The notes below the pieces were generated by a model. The model was not told the DNA's origin, searched no databases, and saw only the letters and a program-made list of their open reading frames with translations. Shown here in pieces: positions 53,222-62,296 of a DNA stretch of 64,000 nt. The DNA comes from Sphingobacterium phlebotomi (lineage in GTDB: Bacteria; Bacteroidota; Bacteroidia; Sphingobacteriales; Sphingobacteriaceae). A program made the translations under genes and the position numbers. The stretch covers positions 41,838 to 105,837 of the forward strand of contig NZ_VTAV01000018.1 in assembly GCF_008180195.1 (NCBI RefSeq), read 5' to 3'. Every line of letters starts with the position of its first letter. Position 1 is the stretch's first letter.

Positions 53222-54997
53222 TTATTCGGTCTCTAGAAGTTGTTTTTCATGTAGTTCAAAATATTCCCCTTCCAAAGCAATTAATTCTTCATGCGTACCT
53301 TGTTCGACAATGCGACCTTCATCCAATACGAGGATATGGTCTGCATTTTTTATGGTAGAGATGCGATGGGCAATGAAAATAGTCGTTTTATTCCGCATAA
53401 CACGACTAAGGTTGTAGAGTATCTCTTCTTCCGTTTTAGTATCGACAGCCGAAAGACAATCATCGAAAATAAGTATTTGTGGATCTTTAACGAGTGCCCG
53501 TGCGATAGACACCCGTTGCTTCTGACCACCAGAGAGCGTAAGGCCACGTTCGCCGATAGAGGTCTGAAAGCCATTGTCAAAATTCATGATGTTATCATAG
53601 ACTGCCGCATCTTTTGCCGCTTGCTCGATCTTATCTATTTCTAGTGTATCCAGGCCAAACGCAATGTTATTTGCTATAGTATCTGAAAAGAGGAATACCT
53701 GCTGCGGCACAAAGCCAATCTGGGAACGCAAAGCATTTGTTTTTATTTGCTGTAAGAGCATCCTGTCATAATAGATGTTGCCTTGATCAGCATCATACAT
53801 CCGTAGCAATAGATTCGCTAAAGTCGATTTTCCGGCACCCGTTTTTCCGATAATGGCAAGCGTTTGCCCACGCTTTATCGTGAATGATAAGTTCTCTATT
53901 GCTTTGATTCCTGTTTCCGGATAAGTGAACGACAGATTTTCTACCGTTATATTCCCTTGAAGTATTGGTTCCGTACTTCCGTCTTGTATGTCGGATTTTG
54001 TTTTCAGAAATTCATTGATTCGTTTTTGTGACGCCGCAGCCCGTTGGAACAATGAGGTTACCCACGCCAATGACATGGCAGGGAAAGTAAGCTGGTTGAC
54101 ATATAGGATGAACTCAGCTATATTTCCGGGCGTAATCGTTCCATTCTTTACTTCTATACCGCCGACATATACCGTGATAATAGTACAGAAACCAATGAGG
54201 AAAATAATTAACGGAAAGAAAATGGCTTGTACACGTACGAGGTCAAGCGAGACTTTATTGTATAGGTTGCTTTCACCCCTAAACACATCCATTTTCTGTC
54301 TTTCACGGCCGTAAGTTTTAATGACGCGTATTCCCGAAAACGTTTCTTGGACAAAAGAAGAAAGCGTAGATAATTGCCGCTGTATCCTTTCACTTCGTTG
54401 ATTAATGACCTTGTTAATAAATAGGATAAGCGCTGATAGGATAGGAATCGGTAGCAAGGAATACGTAGCAAGTCTCGGATTCACATTATACATCGCATAG
54501 ATAATCATGATAGAAAGTACCACAGTGTTGATGGCATACATAATAGCCGGTCCTAAATAGTTTCTTACCTGATTAACATCTTCTGTAGCACGATTCATCA
54601 TGTCACCGGTATTGTTTTTTCTAAAAAAGGAAAAATCCAGTTCTTGATAATGATGGTAAATCTCATTTTTGAGATCGTACTCGATATGGCGTGATGTGAG
54701 GATGATTGTTTGGCGCATAAAAAATAAAAAGATACCCCGTAAGAGGGAAAGTGCCAAGACTACAAAACCGAAAAACAGCAGACTGCTGCCGAATACCTGA
54801 TAGACCAAATCTTGTCGGTCAAAGCCGTCATATAACCTATAAAGGTCTATATTTTCTTTTACCAAATCAAATGCTTCGCGTATAACGACGGCCGGGAGGA
54901 TACCAAAGTAATTGGATATAACGACAAATAAAACACCCGGTATGAGTTTCCAACGATATTTGTAAAAGTATTTATTGAGATATGCCAACTCTTTCAT
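53222..54997 (-). CDS. ABC exporter, fused permease and ATPase (MsbA/lipid-type)
   Basis: A 591-residue half-transporter that should work as a homodimer. An N-terminal six-helix type I exporter domain (about 1-300) precedes the ATPase with Walker A GKTGAGKST, Q-loop, signature LTLSGGQKQR, Walker B ILIFDDCLS and the His in AHRIST. Substrates may be lipids, peptides or drugs. ATG 54997 is chosen because the longer frame (to 55081) crosses a -7 box 6 nt before this ATG. It is divergent from the dehydrogenase gene. Confidence 0.93.
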   Translation of the reverse strand: MKELAYLNKYFYKYRWKLIPGVLFVVISNYFGILPAVVIREAFDLVKENIDLYRLYDGFDRQDLVYQVFGSSLLFFGFVVLALSLLRGIFLFFMRQTIILTSRHIEYDLKNEIYHHYQELDFSFFRKNNTGDMMNRATEDVNQVRNYLGPAIMYAINTVVLSIMIIYAMYNVNPRLATYSLLPIPILSALILFINKVINQRSERIQRQLSTLSSFVQETFSGIRVIKTYGRERQKMDVFRGESNLYNKVSLDLVRVQAIFFPLIIFLIGFCTIITVYVGGIEVKNGTITPGNIAEFILYVNQLTFPAMSLAWVTSLFQRAAASQKRINEFLKTKSDIQDGSTEPILQGNITVENLSFTYPETGIKAIENLSFTIKRGQTLAIIGKTGAGKSTLANLLLRMYDADQGNIYYDRMLLQQIKTNALRSQIGFVPQQVFLFSDTIANNIAFGLDTLEIDKIEQAAKDAAVYDNIMNFDNGFQTSIGERGLTLSGGQKQRVSIARALVKDPQILIFDDCLSAVDTKTEEEILYNLSRVMRNKTTIFIAHRISTIKNADHILVLDEGRIVEQGTHEELIALEGEYFELHEKQLLETE

Positions 54998-55003
54998 CGA
55001 GAA

Positions 55004-55011
55004 CAAATGTA
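55004..55011 (-). promoter_or_regulatory. -7 promoter box for the ABC exporter, 6 nt from ATG
   Basis: TACATTTG on the minus strand matches exactly and lies 6 nt before ATG 54997. Confidence 0.55.
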
Positions 55012-55039
55012 AGGCTAAAATTTTAAAATAAATATTTCC

Positions 55040-55047
55040 TACTTTTG
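55040..55047 (+). promoter_or_regulatory. -7 promoter box for the dehydrogenase-like gene
   Basis: TACTTTTG matches TAnnTTTG exactly and lies 38 nt before the ATG at 55086. Confidence 0.5.
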
Positions 55048-55085
55048 CAGAAGCAAAAAGAATATACGCGCATTTAAGCAATGTT

Positions 55086-56156
55086 ATGGAGGTAAATAAT
55101 TCTGCTGTTTTCGATAAGATGGCTATTTCTGGCCATCAGAATCTATTTTTCTGCCAAGATATGGTAGTAGGATTGCAAGCGATTGTAGCGATTCACGATA
55201 CAACGTTAGGACCTGCGATTGGAGGTGTTCGCATGTTGCCGTACGAATCGCTAACAGATGCCATTGATGACGCGCTGCGACTATCAGAAGCGATTACCTA
55301 TAAAGCTTCTCTTGCGGGTCTCAATCTGGGTGGAGGAAGTGCGATTATTATAGGCAACCACCGAACAGATAAAACAGAAGCTTTAATGCGTCGGTTCGGG
55401 AAGTTCATCGAAGGACTTAATGGGAATTTTATCGCTTCGACGGATATCGGTACAGCACAGAAAGACCTAGAATATATGTTGTCTGAGACAGACTATGTTG
55501 CGGGTTTACCTGCGTCCTTAAATGGTGGGGGAGATACGACACTTTTCGCGGCGAGAGGCGTATTTTATGGTATTAAAGCGGCCATCAAGGAACTATATGG
55601 CGATGATGGATTGGCTGGGCGCAAGATTGCGGTACAAGGTGTTGGGGGTGTCGGAGAGCAATTGGTGGCCATGTTACGCGCGGAAAATGCACGGGTGTAC
55701 GTGTCAGACATGACCGAAGAACGTAAGATGAAAATAGCGGCGAAATATAAAGCAGAACCGATTACTTATTCAACCAGCTTCGAACTAGACGCTGATGTAT
55801 ATGCTCCGTGCGCGTTGGGTGGAACGGTGAACCCAGAAACGGTGCCACGTATGCGCTGCCGGATTATTGCAGGATCAGCCAACAATCAATTGAAAGAAGA
55901 GGAAGAAACGAATAGACTGCTTAAAGAACGGAATATCTTATACACCCCTGATTTTTTAATTAATGCAGGGGCATTAATTAGTTGTTATTCCGAGTTAGAG
56001 GGATATGGCAATGATCGTACAGAAGCATTAATCAAAAATATCTATAGTGCGACCCGTCATGTCATACAAAAATCTGTCGAAGACCATATTACTACATACG
56101 AAGCTGCCAAACAATTGGCAGAAAAGCGTATATTTGACATCAAGAAAATTAAATAG
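55086..56156 (+). CDS. Glu/Leu/Phe/Val dehydrogenase family protein, catalytic Lys replaced
   Basis: A 356-residue protein aligned end to end with leucine dehydrogenases, which deaminate branched-chain amino acids with NAD. It has the family's start, Lys73 (ITYKASLAGLN) for substrate carboxylate, Asp120 and the NAD motif GVGGVG (185-190). The glycine-rich segment that normally reads GGGK is GGGS here (Ser85), removing the catalytic Lys. The usual GxGDPSPVTAxGV segment is also changed to GGGDTTLFAARGV. It may be inactive, altered in reaction, or regulatory. The codon AGT is clear in the DNA. Confidence 0.85.
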   Translation: MEVNNSAVFDKMAISGHQNLFFCQDMVVGLQAIVAIHDTTLGPAIGGVRMLPYESLTDAIDDALRLSEAITYKASLAGLNLGGGSAIIIGNHRTDKTEALMRRFGKFIEGLNGNFIASTDIGTAQKDLEYMLSETDYVAGLPASLNGGGDTTLFAARGVFYGIKAAIKELYGDDGLAGRKIAVQGVGGVGEQLVAMLRAENARVYVSDMTEERKMKIAAKYKAEPITYSTSFELDADVYAPCALGGTVNPETVPRMRCRIIAGSANNQLKEEEETNRLLKERNILYTPDFLINAGALISCYSELEGYGNDRTEALIKNIYSATRHVIQKSVEDHITTYEAAKQLAEKRIFDIKKIK

Positions 56157-56217
56157 GTGGATGTGTAGAAAGTATAATACGTTCTTATTTATATACAATC
56201 GTTCTTTAAATTAAATT

Positions 56218-57165
56218 ATGCTTAATAGAAGGCACCTCAGGGTGAAAGTTATGCAGACGCTGTATGCGTTTAGTTTATCACAGGATAAACAAGTGAAAGA
56301 TTTCGAAAAGACACTCTTAACTAGTGTTGAAGAAGTTAACCAAATGTACATTTGGACACTGAATCTACTTGATGAAGTTGCCGAATATGTACTAATCGAT
56401 GCGGAAGGAAGAGCCAATAAATTTTTGCCAACCGAGACGGACAAGATCTATACGACGAAATTGAATAGCAATAGTTTTATAGAGTCGCTACGGCAAAATA
56501 GAACCTACTTGGAAAATGTAAAGAAATATAGCGTTTCCTGGACGTTCGATCCCGAGATAGTGCGTTCTATCTTTGCACAATTGAAAGGTTCGCCGGAATA
56601 TATGGTTTATCTTCAGCAAGAAGATAGATCCATTGCTGCGGAGAAAGATATTATCAAATTTATTTTTAAGAAGATAATATTGAAATCGCCAGAGATTGAG
56701 CAAGCTTTCGAAGCAAAATTTATCAATTGGTCGGTAGACAAAGAGGTATTGCAGGCTATGGTAGCCAAAACATTCAAAAACTTCAGTAGTGAAAATCCGG
56801 CACAAAATAAATTAGCGAATTTAACACCTAGTTGGGAAGAGGACCGGGAATTTATTGTGGAACTGTTAAAGTACACTATCCGTTACGGCAATGAATATCA
56901 ACAATTGATTTCTGTTAAGACGAAGAACTGGGAAGCTGATCGTATAGCATTGGTTGATACGCTATTGATGCGTATGGCAATTTGTGAATTAATTCACTTT
57001 CCGACGATTCCGGTGAAAGTTACAATTAATGAATACATAGAGCTTTCAAAAGCATTTAGCACGGCTAAAAGTAATACATTTATCAATGGCATCTTGGATA
57101 AGATACTTGCGGAGTTGACACAGCAGGGACGTATTCAGAAAACAGGTAGAGGACTAAAAGATTAA
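56218..57165 (+). CDS. nusB: Transcription antitermination factor NusB
   Basis: Partner of NusE in rRNA antitermination. The 315 residues are about twice the E. coli size: an N-terminal extension (about 1-190) with the start LNRRHLRVKVMQTLYAF and a C-terminal NusB helical domain (about 205-305, with DRIALVDTLLMRMAICEL, VTINEYIELSKAFS and FINGILDKI). Long NusB is normal in Bacteroidota. It heads the conserved nusB-DUF1573-yajC-ybbR-coaE series; the next gene starts 5 nt later. Confidence 0.93.
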   Translation: MLNRRHLRVKVMQTLYAFSLSQDKQVKDFEKTLLTSVEEVNQMYIWTLNLLDEVAEYVLIDAEGRANKFLPTETDKIYTTKLNSNSFIESLRQNRTYLENVKKYSVSWTFDPEIVRSIFAQLKGSPEYMVYLQQEDRSIAAEKDIIKFIFKKIILKSPEIEQAFEAKFINWSVDKEVLQAMVAKTFKNFSSENPAQNKLANLTPSWEEDREFIVELLKYTIRYGNEYQQLISVKTKNWEADRIALVDTLLMRMAICELIHFPTIPVKVTINEYIELSKAFSTAKSNTFINGILDKILAELTQQGRIQKTGRGLKD

Positions 57166-57169
57166 TAAT

Positions 57170-57601
57170 ATGAATATACTAAAATCATTTTTTGTCTATG
57201 CTGTATTAGCAACCTTGGTGTCCTGTGGAAATTCAGGCACCAAAGACGAGCAATCGACAGATACACTGACTAATGAAGCAGCTAAAGGAGGTAAAATTGA
57301 ATTTGCTGAATCTGTTTTTGATTTTGGACAGGTGAAAGAGGGGGAAGTGGTAGAACATGTGTACACATACGCCAATATTGGCACAGCGCCTTTAATCCTA
57401 TCACAGGTTTCTGCATCGTGTGGTTGTACTACGCCATCATATACACAAACCCCTGTTCTACCGGGTAAATCTGGCGAAGTAAAAGTAAGTTTTGATAGCA
57501 ATGGGCAAGTGGGTAAACAGCAAAAAATTGTTACTATTGTCTCCAATGCGGATAATCGTGTGGCAACCATCCAATTGAAAGGAGAGGTTTTGCCAAAATA
57601 A
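57170..57601 (+). CDS. DUF1573 lipoprotein
   Basis: A 143-residue lipoprotein (signal ends VLATLVSC, Cys about 19) with one DUF1573 Ig-like domain (about 42-143). The conserved core is FDFGQVKEGEVVEHVYTYAN followed by VSASCGCTTPSY and PGKSGEVKVSFDS. The paired Cys-Gly-Cys is typical of the family. Its role is not known; the domain is widespread in Bacteroidota. It sits 5 nt after nusB and before yajC. Confidence 0.9.
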   Translation: MNILKSFFVYAVLATLVSCGNSGTKDEQSTDTLTNEAAKGGKIEFAESVFDFGQVKEGEVVEHVYTYANIGTAPLILSQVSASCGCTTPSYTQTPVLPGKSGEVKVSFDSNGQVGKQQKIVTIVSNADNRVATIQLKGEVLPK

Positions 57602-57658
57602 GAGCGAAATTATCTTTAGTAGATAATTTTAATATTGTAACTTTTAATTTTATATATA

Positions 57659-57979
57659 ATGATAACTACGTTATTACAAGCTGCACCCGGAGGCGGTGGA
57701 TTGATGAGCTTCCTACCCATGATTCTGATTGTTGTGGTATTTTATTTTTTCATGATCAGACCGCAAATGAAGAAACAAAAAGACCATAAAAAATATATTG
57801 AGGAATTAGGTGTGAACTCAAAAATTGTTACCACCGCAGGAATCCACGGCCGTATTGTAGAGGTTAGTGAAACGACTTTCCTCGTGGATGTAGGTTCAGG
57901 TGTGAAAATCCGTTTTGATAAATCTGCTGTTGCATTAGATGCTTCAAGAGCAGCAAACGGTGAGACAGTAAAGAAATAG
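57659..57979 (+). CDS. yajC: Preprotein translocase subunit YajC
   Basis: Small inner-membrane accessory subunit of SecDF-YajC. The 106 residues carry one membrane helix (about 15-35, LMSFLPMILIVVVFYFFMIR), then RPQMKKQKDHKKYIEELGVN and a beta-rich cytoplasmic part with VTTAGIHGRIVEVSETTFLV. secD and secF are not in this window. It is followed by a clear terminator. Confidence 0.95.
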   Translation: MITTLLQAAPGGGGLMSFLPMILIVVVFYFFMIRPQMKKQKDHKKYIEELGVNSKIVTTAGIHGRIVEVSETTFLVDVGSGVKIRFDKSAVALDASRAANGETVKK

Positions 57980-58006
57980 GTTTACTTATAGACTTGATTT
58001 TTTTGA

Positions 58007-58042
58007 AAAAAGGAGATTGTCTCATAGGATGATCTCCTTTTT
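58007..58042 (+). terminator. Terminator after yajC
   Basis: AAAAAGGAGAT (58007-58017) pairs with ATCTCCTTTTT (58032-58042) around a 14-nt loop. The next -7 box begins 3 nt later. Confidence 0.9.
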
Positions 58043-58044
58043 GT

Positions 58045-58052
58045 TATTTTTG
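58045..58052 (+). promoter_or_regulatory. -7 promoter box for the YbbR-like gene, 5 nt from ATG
   Basis: TATTTTTG matches exactly; TGATT and the ATG at 58058 follow. The box touches the T tract of the yajC terminator. Confidence 0.5.
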
Positions 58053-58057
58053 TGATT

Positions 58058-59005
58058 ATGGTACAGCCTCGCATAACGAAGACAAAACGACGGAAAATTG
58101 CAATATTTTTGCGCTGTTTGGGTATTTCTTTTATAGCGTGGTTGTTGTTTGCCGTGTCTACGGAGCAGATATATCGTATCGATACGGGTATTTCCTACGT
58201 TAATATTCCAGAAAATAGGGCATTTCATCCATTACAATCGGATACGGTCAGTATCCGGATGAGAATGAGTGGTTGGAAGATGTTTATAAAAAAACTACGA
58301 CCTGATACGCCACACATCCAAGTGGATCTAAATGGATTGAGAACGAGGAATTATATCGTTTTTACGAATCAATTAGGATACATCAATCGACAGTTTCCTG
58401 CAGAGAATCAAGTGATTGGCGTAACGCCAGACACTTTATATTTTGACTTTTCTAAACAGACACAGCGAAAGGTGCCTATCCGCGCATTATATGACATACA
58501 ATTTAAGAAGCAATATGGCATTATAGGAAATACGAGAGCAAATCCCGAGTATGTTACTGTAACGGGACCATTAGAAGATGTTGCCAATATAGATTATTTG
58601 GAAACCGATACCATCCGAGGCACAGAGGTCGCAACAGATGTTCGCACGATTGCATATTTAAATAAACATCAAAAAAACAATATAACGATTTATCCTACAT
58701 TTTCGGAGATTACAATTCCGGTAGGGGAGATTACAGAAAAAGTAATCGAGCTACCGCTAAAAACCGAAAATGCTTCGAGATATACTTCCGTTCGAACCTT
58801 ACCAAGCAAGATTAAAGTCACGTTTCTGGTATCGTTGAAAGATTATAATAAGTGGTCGTCACGGGATTTTGAGGCTGTTGTGGATATGGAAAATTGGGAA
58901 AAGAATAAAGTGCAAAATTTACCTGTAATCTTAACGAAAATCCCTGAACATTGCCATGTTATCAATATAGAACCACAGAATGTTGATTTTTTTGTAAGAA
59001 GATAA
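58058..59005 (+). CDS. YbbR/CdaR-like domain protein
   Basis: A 315-residue inner-membrane protein with a basic cytoplasmic start (VQPRITKTKRRK), one membrane helix (about 15-35) and extracytoplasmic YbbR-type beta domains. Firmicutes homologues (CdaR) regulate c-di-AMP synthase; no such enzyme is in this window, so the role is open. The GTG at 58052 is an alternative start but falls in the promoter. coaE follows 3 nt after the stop. Confidence 0.85.
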   Translation: MVQPRITKTKRRKIAIFLRCLGISFIAWLLFAVSTEQIYRIDTGISYVNIPENRAFHPLQSDTVSIRMRMSGWKMFIKKLRPDTPHIQVDLNGLRTRNYIVFTNQLGYINRQFPAENQVIGVTPDTLYFDFSKQTQRKVPIRALYDIQFKKQYGIIGNTRANPEYVTVTGPLEDVANIDYLETDTIRGTEVATDVRTIAYLNKHQKNNITIYPTFSEITIPVGEITEKVIELPLKTENASRYTSVRTLPSKIKVTFLVSLKDYNKWSSRDFEAVVDMENWEKNKVQNLPVILTKIPEHCHVINIEPQNVDFFVRR

Positions 59006-59008
59006 TTT

Positions 59009-59605
59009 ATGGGATTGAAGATTGGTGTCACGGGAGGCATAGGTTCTGGAAAGAGCTACATAGCAAAGGTTTTCAAAGCGTTAGGCGTACCGTTTTATGA
59101 TGCGGATAAAGAAGCGAAGGAATTAATGAATACGAGTCCAGCTATCAAGAGCGCCTTGATATTGGAATTTGGAAAAGAAGTTTATGATATCGAAGAGCAT
59201 CTGAATCGTGCTTATCTGGCCTCACAAGTGTTTCGAGATAAAGATAAATTGGATAAACTGAACGCTATTGTACACCCTATTGTAATTCAGCATGGAGAAG
59301 AATGGACAGTATCGCAGAACTTTCCGTATTCATTAAAAGAAGCAGCCCTGCTTTTTGAAAGCGGCTCATATAAAAAGCTGGATTATACTATTCTGGTGAC
59401 AGCACCAATAGATACGCGTATAGCACGCGTAATGCAGCGTGATGCCATAAGCAGAGAAGAAGTGCTGGACCGTATAAACAAGCAACTGTCTGACGAAGAA
59501 AAGCAAAAACTTGCTAATTTTACTATTGTAAATGATGGATTAACCCCTTTACTTCCCCAGATATTACTCCTACACAAACAATTTCTAGCAGGACGAAAAG
59601 CATGA
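59009..59605 (+). CDS. coaE: Dephospho-CoA kinase
   Basis: Last step of coenzyme A synthesis, phosphorylating dephospho-CoA at the 3' hydroxyl. The 198 residues have the P-loop GGIGSGKS (9-16), the conserved FYDADKEAKELM, AIVHPIV, and EAALLFESGSYKKLD with the catalytic Asp earlier in the DADK segment. Length and motifs are normal. Its stop overlaps the next gene's start (ATGA at 59602-59605), so translation is coupled. Confidence 0.95.
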   Translation: MGLKIGVTGGIGSGKSYIAKVFKALGVPFYDADKEAKELMNTSPAIKSALILEFGKEVYDIEEHLNRAYLASQVFRDKDKLDKLNAIVHPIVIQHGEEWTVSQNFPYSLKEAALLFESGSYKKLDYTILVTAPIDTRIARVMQRDAISREEVLDRINKQLSDEEKQKLANFTIVNDGLTPLLPQILLLHKQFLAGRKA

Positions 59606-60555
59606 AGGAAATTCTGGAAGATTTTTTAGTAAAAGACGATATCGGCTATTATTGTCGATATGGTAACTTTTATATAGACGCGATGTATCCCGCTGAAAAA
59701 AATATCATATCGCATGCGCATGGCGACCATGCTACCAATGGGCATCAAAAAATGTACGCCACTGCCGCCACATTTGCATTTATGAAAAATAAGTTCCCGA
59801 AGATGGTGGAAAATAATCTTGAAGTGATAGCATTCGGGAGTACTTTTCCATTGGAGAGTGTAAGCGTTACTTTTTTCCCTGCGGGACATATATTAGGTTC
59901 TGCACAGGTGTTGATGGAGTATCAAGGAGTAAGGTATCTATATACTGGAGACTATAAATTACAGGAAGACGCAACTTGTGAACGCATTGTGTTGACGCAG
60001 GCTGATGTGTTGATCACCGAATCTACCTTTGCCAATCCGGCGGTGTCGCATCCGGATGTTGAAAAAGAGATTTTAAAGTTAAAGGATAGGCCAAGCAATA
60101 TTATGCTGGGGTGTTATACACTAGGCAAAGCGCAACGGCTGACAGCATTGATAAACGATTTACTGCCGGAACGGGAAGTATTGGTGCATCATAAAATGTA
60201 TGCTGTTCATAAATTATATGATATCTTGGGGCGTAAACCACTTCGTTATACCTTATACAATCGTAAAGCGATGAAAGATGGAAGTACCAATAAAATTTAC
60301 TTAGTACCTCCACTTACGTTCAACAGTTATTTCAAGGCAAAAAATGTGTTGAAAGCATTTGCCTCGGGTTGGGAACGGTTACAAAGGCAAAACGATATTG
60401 AAATCTATATTTCCGACCATGTTGATTGGGCGGATATCCTGCGTTATGTTGAGCAGGTGGAACCACAACAGATATGGACAATCCATGGAGATGGAAGATA
60501 TTTAAAAAAGCATTTTGAAGGGAAACTTATTGTACGGGATATATTATCGATTTAA
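59602..60555 (+). CDS. Metallo-beta-lactamase-fold exonuclease (ligase-associated type)
   Basis: A 317-residue metal-dependent nuclease-like protein of the beta-CASP-related family that in other bacteria accompanies ATP-dependent DNA ligases. It starts with YGNFYIDAMYPAEKNIISHA, has the zinc motif SHAHGDHATNGH (HxHxDH), AGHILGSAQV, the Asp in YTGDYKLQED and a terminal His region. No ligase or helicase partner is in this window, where it is coupled to coaE. The substrate is inferred from the family only. Confidence 0.85.
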   Translation: MKEILEDFLVKDDIGYYCRYGNFYIDAMYPAEKNIISHAHGDHATNGHQKMYATAATFAFMKNKFPKMVENNLEVIAFGSTFPLESVSVTFFPAGHILGSAQVLMEYQGVRYLYTGDYKLQEDATCERIVLTQADVLITESTFANPAVSHPDVEKEILKLKDRPSNIMLGCYTLGKAQRLTALINDLLPEREVLVHHKMYAVHKLYDILGRKPLRYTLYNRKAMKDGSTNKIYLVPPLTFNSYFKAKNVLKAFASGWERLQRQNDIEIYISDHVDWADILRYVEQVEPQQIWTIHGDGRYLKKHFEGKLIVRDILSI

Positions 60556-60609
60556 AAACCGGCATTTTTCTTGTAGAGGTTTAGAACGAAAGAAAAAAAG
60601 GATTAACGT

Positions 60610-60726
60610 ATGAATCGGTTTTTTAAGACAATACTTGCTGGATGGGGAGCTAAAAAATTGGGGCTTGGCTGTTTTGGAACCATTATAGCCTTTATTATTA
60701 TTTATTGGCTTTTGGGATATTTATAA
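60610..60726 (+). CDS. Small membrane peptide of 38 aa
   Basis: ATG 60610 to TAA 60726 encodes 38 residues: a basic amphipathic start (MNRFFKTILAGWGAKK) and a hydrophobic helix (CFGTIIAFIIIYWLLGYL). AAAAAGGA lies just upstream as a Shine-Dalgarno. It fills the gap between the exonuclease gene and a terminator. I recall similar short sequences in related genomes but cannot verify this. Function unknown. Confidence 0.65.
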   Translation: MNRFFKTILAGWGAKKLGLGCFGTIIAFIIIYWLLGYL

Positions 60727-60759
60727 AAGGGCAGCGCCATAACGGAGGCACCGCCCTTT
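60726..60759. terminator. Terminator between the small peptide gene and purH
   Basis: AAAGGGC (60726-60732) pairs with GCCCTTT (60753-60759), with further pairing of GCGCC and GGCAC inside (one mismatch). It lies between convergent units. Confidence 0.85.
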
Positions 60760-60769
60760 CTTTATAATT

Positions 60770-62296
60770 TTAGTGTTTAAAGTGTCTTACCCCCGTGATG
60801 ACCATGGCTACGCCTTTTTCATTGGCCATATCAATAGATAGCTGATCCTTGATTGATCCGCCCGGTTGTAATACGGCTGCTACGCCTGCGTCACCAGCAA
60901 TTTCTACACAGTCGGGGAAAGGAAAAAAGGCGTCAGATGCCATCGCACTTCCTTTAATGTCGAAACCAAATGATTGCGCTTTTTCAATAGCTTGTTTCAA
61001 TGCATCTACGCGTGATGTTTGCCCAACACCCGAAGCAACCAAGGTATTGTTCTTGGCAAAAACAATCGTATTCGATTTGGTATGCTTTACAATCTTATTT
61101 GCAAAATACAAGTCATTTAATTGTGCTGTCGTTGGTTGAACCTCGGTGACCGTCGTCATCGCTTCAGGTCCCTCTATTGTGTGATCCTTGTCCTGTACGA
61201 TAACGCCGTTTAATAACGTTTTGAACTGTTCTTTAGGTAGCTGAACATCTTTGCGTTTTAATATGATGCGGTTTTTCTTTGTCGTTAATACGTTTAGGGC
61301 ATCCTCCGTATAAGAAGGGGCGATAAGTACTTCAAAGAAAAGAGTATTGATTTCGTCTGCTGTTTCCTTATCAATTTCTCCGTTGGTAATCAACACGCCA
61401 CCAAAAGCTGAAACAGGATCACATGCTAATGCATCGATCCATGCCTGTTTAATGGTAGGACGTGAAGCGACACCACAAGCGTTTGTATGTTTTAGAATGG
61501 CAAACGTAGGGGCGTTAAACTCATCAATAATGGCAACGGCTGCGTCTACATCTACTAAATTATTATAAGAAAGTTCTTTTCCATTCAACTTGTCGAACAT
61601 AGCATCTAAGTCACCAAAGAAAGTGCCTTTTTGATGCGGATTTTCTCCGTACCGTAATGCCTGCGCCTGTTGTACCGATTGTTTAAAAACAGAAAGTGGA
61701 CCTTCTTGATTGAAATAGTTGAAAATTGCGGTGTCGTAGTGCGAGGAGGTGTTAAATGCACGTTTTGCAAATTCTTTACGTTGCTCTAATGTCGTTTGGC
61801 CTTCTTGCGCCGCCAAGATTCCTTCCAACTCATGGTAATCACTTTTTGACGAGATAATAACGACATCGTTGAAGTTCTTCGCAGCTGCACGAATCAAGGA
61901 AATACCACCAATATCAATCTTTTCAATAATATCTTGCTCGGGAGCACCAGAAGCTACTGTTTCTTCGAATGGGTAGAGGTCGACAATAACAAGGTCAATT
62001 TCCGGAATTTCGTATTGCGCTAATTGTTGCTGGTCGCCTGCCAATGGCCGACGTGCTAATATGCCTCCAAAGACTTTCGGGTGCAGTGTCTTTACACGAC
62101 CGCCTAAGATAGAAGGGTAGCTGGTCAAATCCTCTACAGCGACAACATCGATTCCTTGCTCACGGATAAACGCTTCTGTACCACCTGTAGAGTAGAACGT
62201 AACTCCATATTTGTGTAGTAGTTTAATAAGGGGGGCTAAGTTGTCTTTGTAATATACAGACACCAAAGCATTTTTGATCTTAACAGGATGATTCAT
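60770..62296 (-). CDS. purH: Bifunctional AICAR formyltransferase / IMP cyclohydrolase
   Basis: Carries out the last two steps of IMP synthesis. The 508 residues comprise the N-terminal IMP cyclohydrolase (about 1-190, with SVYYKDNLAPLIKLLHKYGV, STGGTEAFIREQGI and GGRVKTLHPKVFGG) and the C-terminal AICAR transformylase (about 200-508) with LKHTNACGVA for the active-site Lys-His and the terminal SDAFFPFPDCVE and AVLQPGGSIKDQ. All key motifs appear. A leader of about 125 nt separates its -7 box (62431-62438) from the ATG. Confidence 0.96.
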   Translation of the reverse strand: MNHPVKIKNALVSVYYKDNLAPLIKLLHKYGVTFYSTGGTEAFIREQGIDVVAVEDLTSYPSILGGRVKTLHPKVFGGILARRPLAGDQQQLAQYEIPEIDLVIVDLYPFEETVASGAPEQDIIEKIDIGGISLIRAAAKNFNDVVIISSKSDYHELEGILAAQEGQTTLEQRKEFAKRAFNTSSHYDTAIFNYFNQEGPLSVFKQSVQQAQALRYGENPHQKGTFFGDLDAMFDKLNGKELSYNNLVDVDAAVAIIDEFNAPTFAILKHTNACGVASRPTIKQAWIDALACDPVSAFGGVLITNGEIDKETADEINTLFFEVLIAPSYTEDALNVLTTKKNRIILKRKDVQLPKEQFKTLLNGVIVQDKDHTIEGPEAMTTVTEVQPTTAQLNDLYFANKIVKHTKSNTIVFAKNNTLVASGVGQTSRVDALKQAIEKAQSFGFDIKGSAMASDAFFPFPDCVEIAGDAGVAAVLQPGGSIKDQLSIDMANEKGVAMVITGVRHFKH

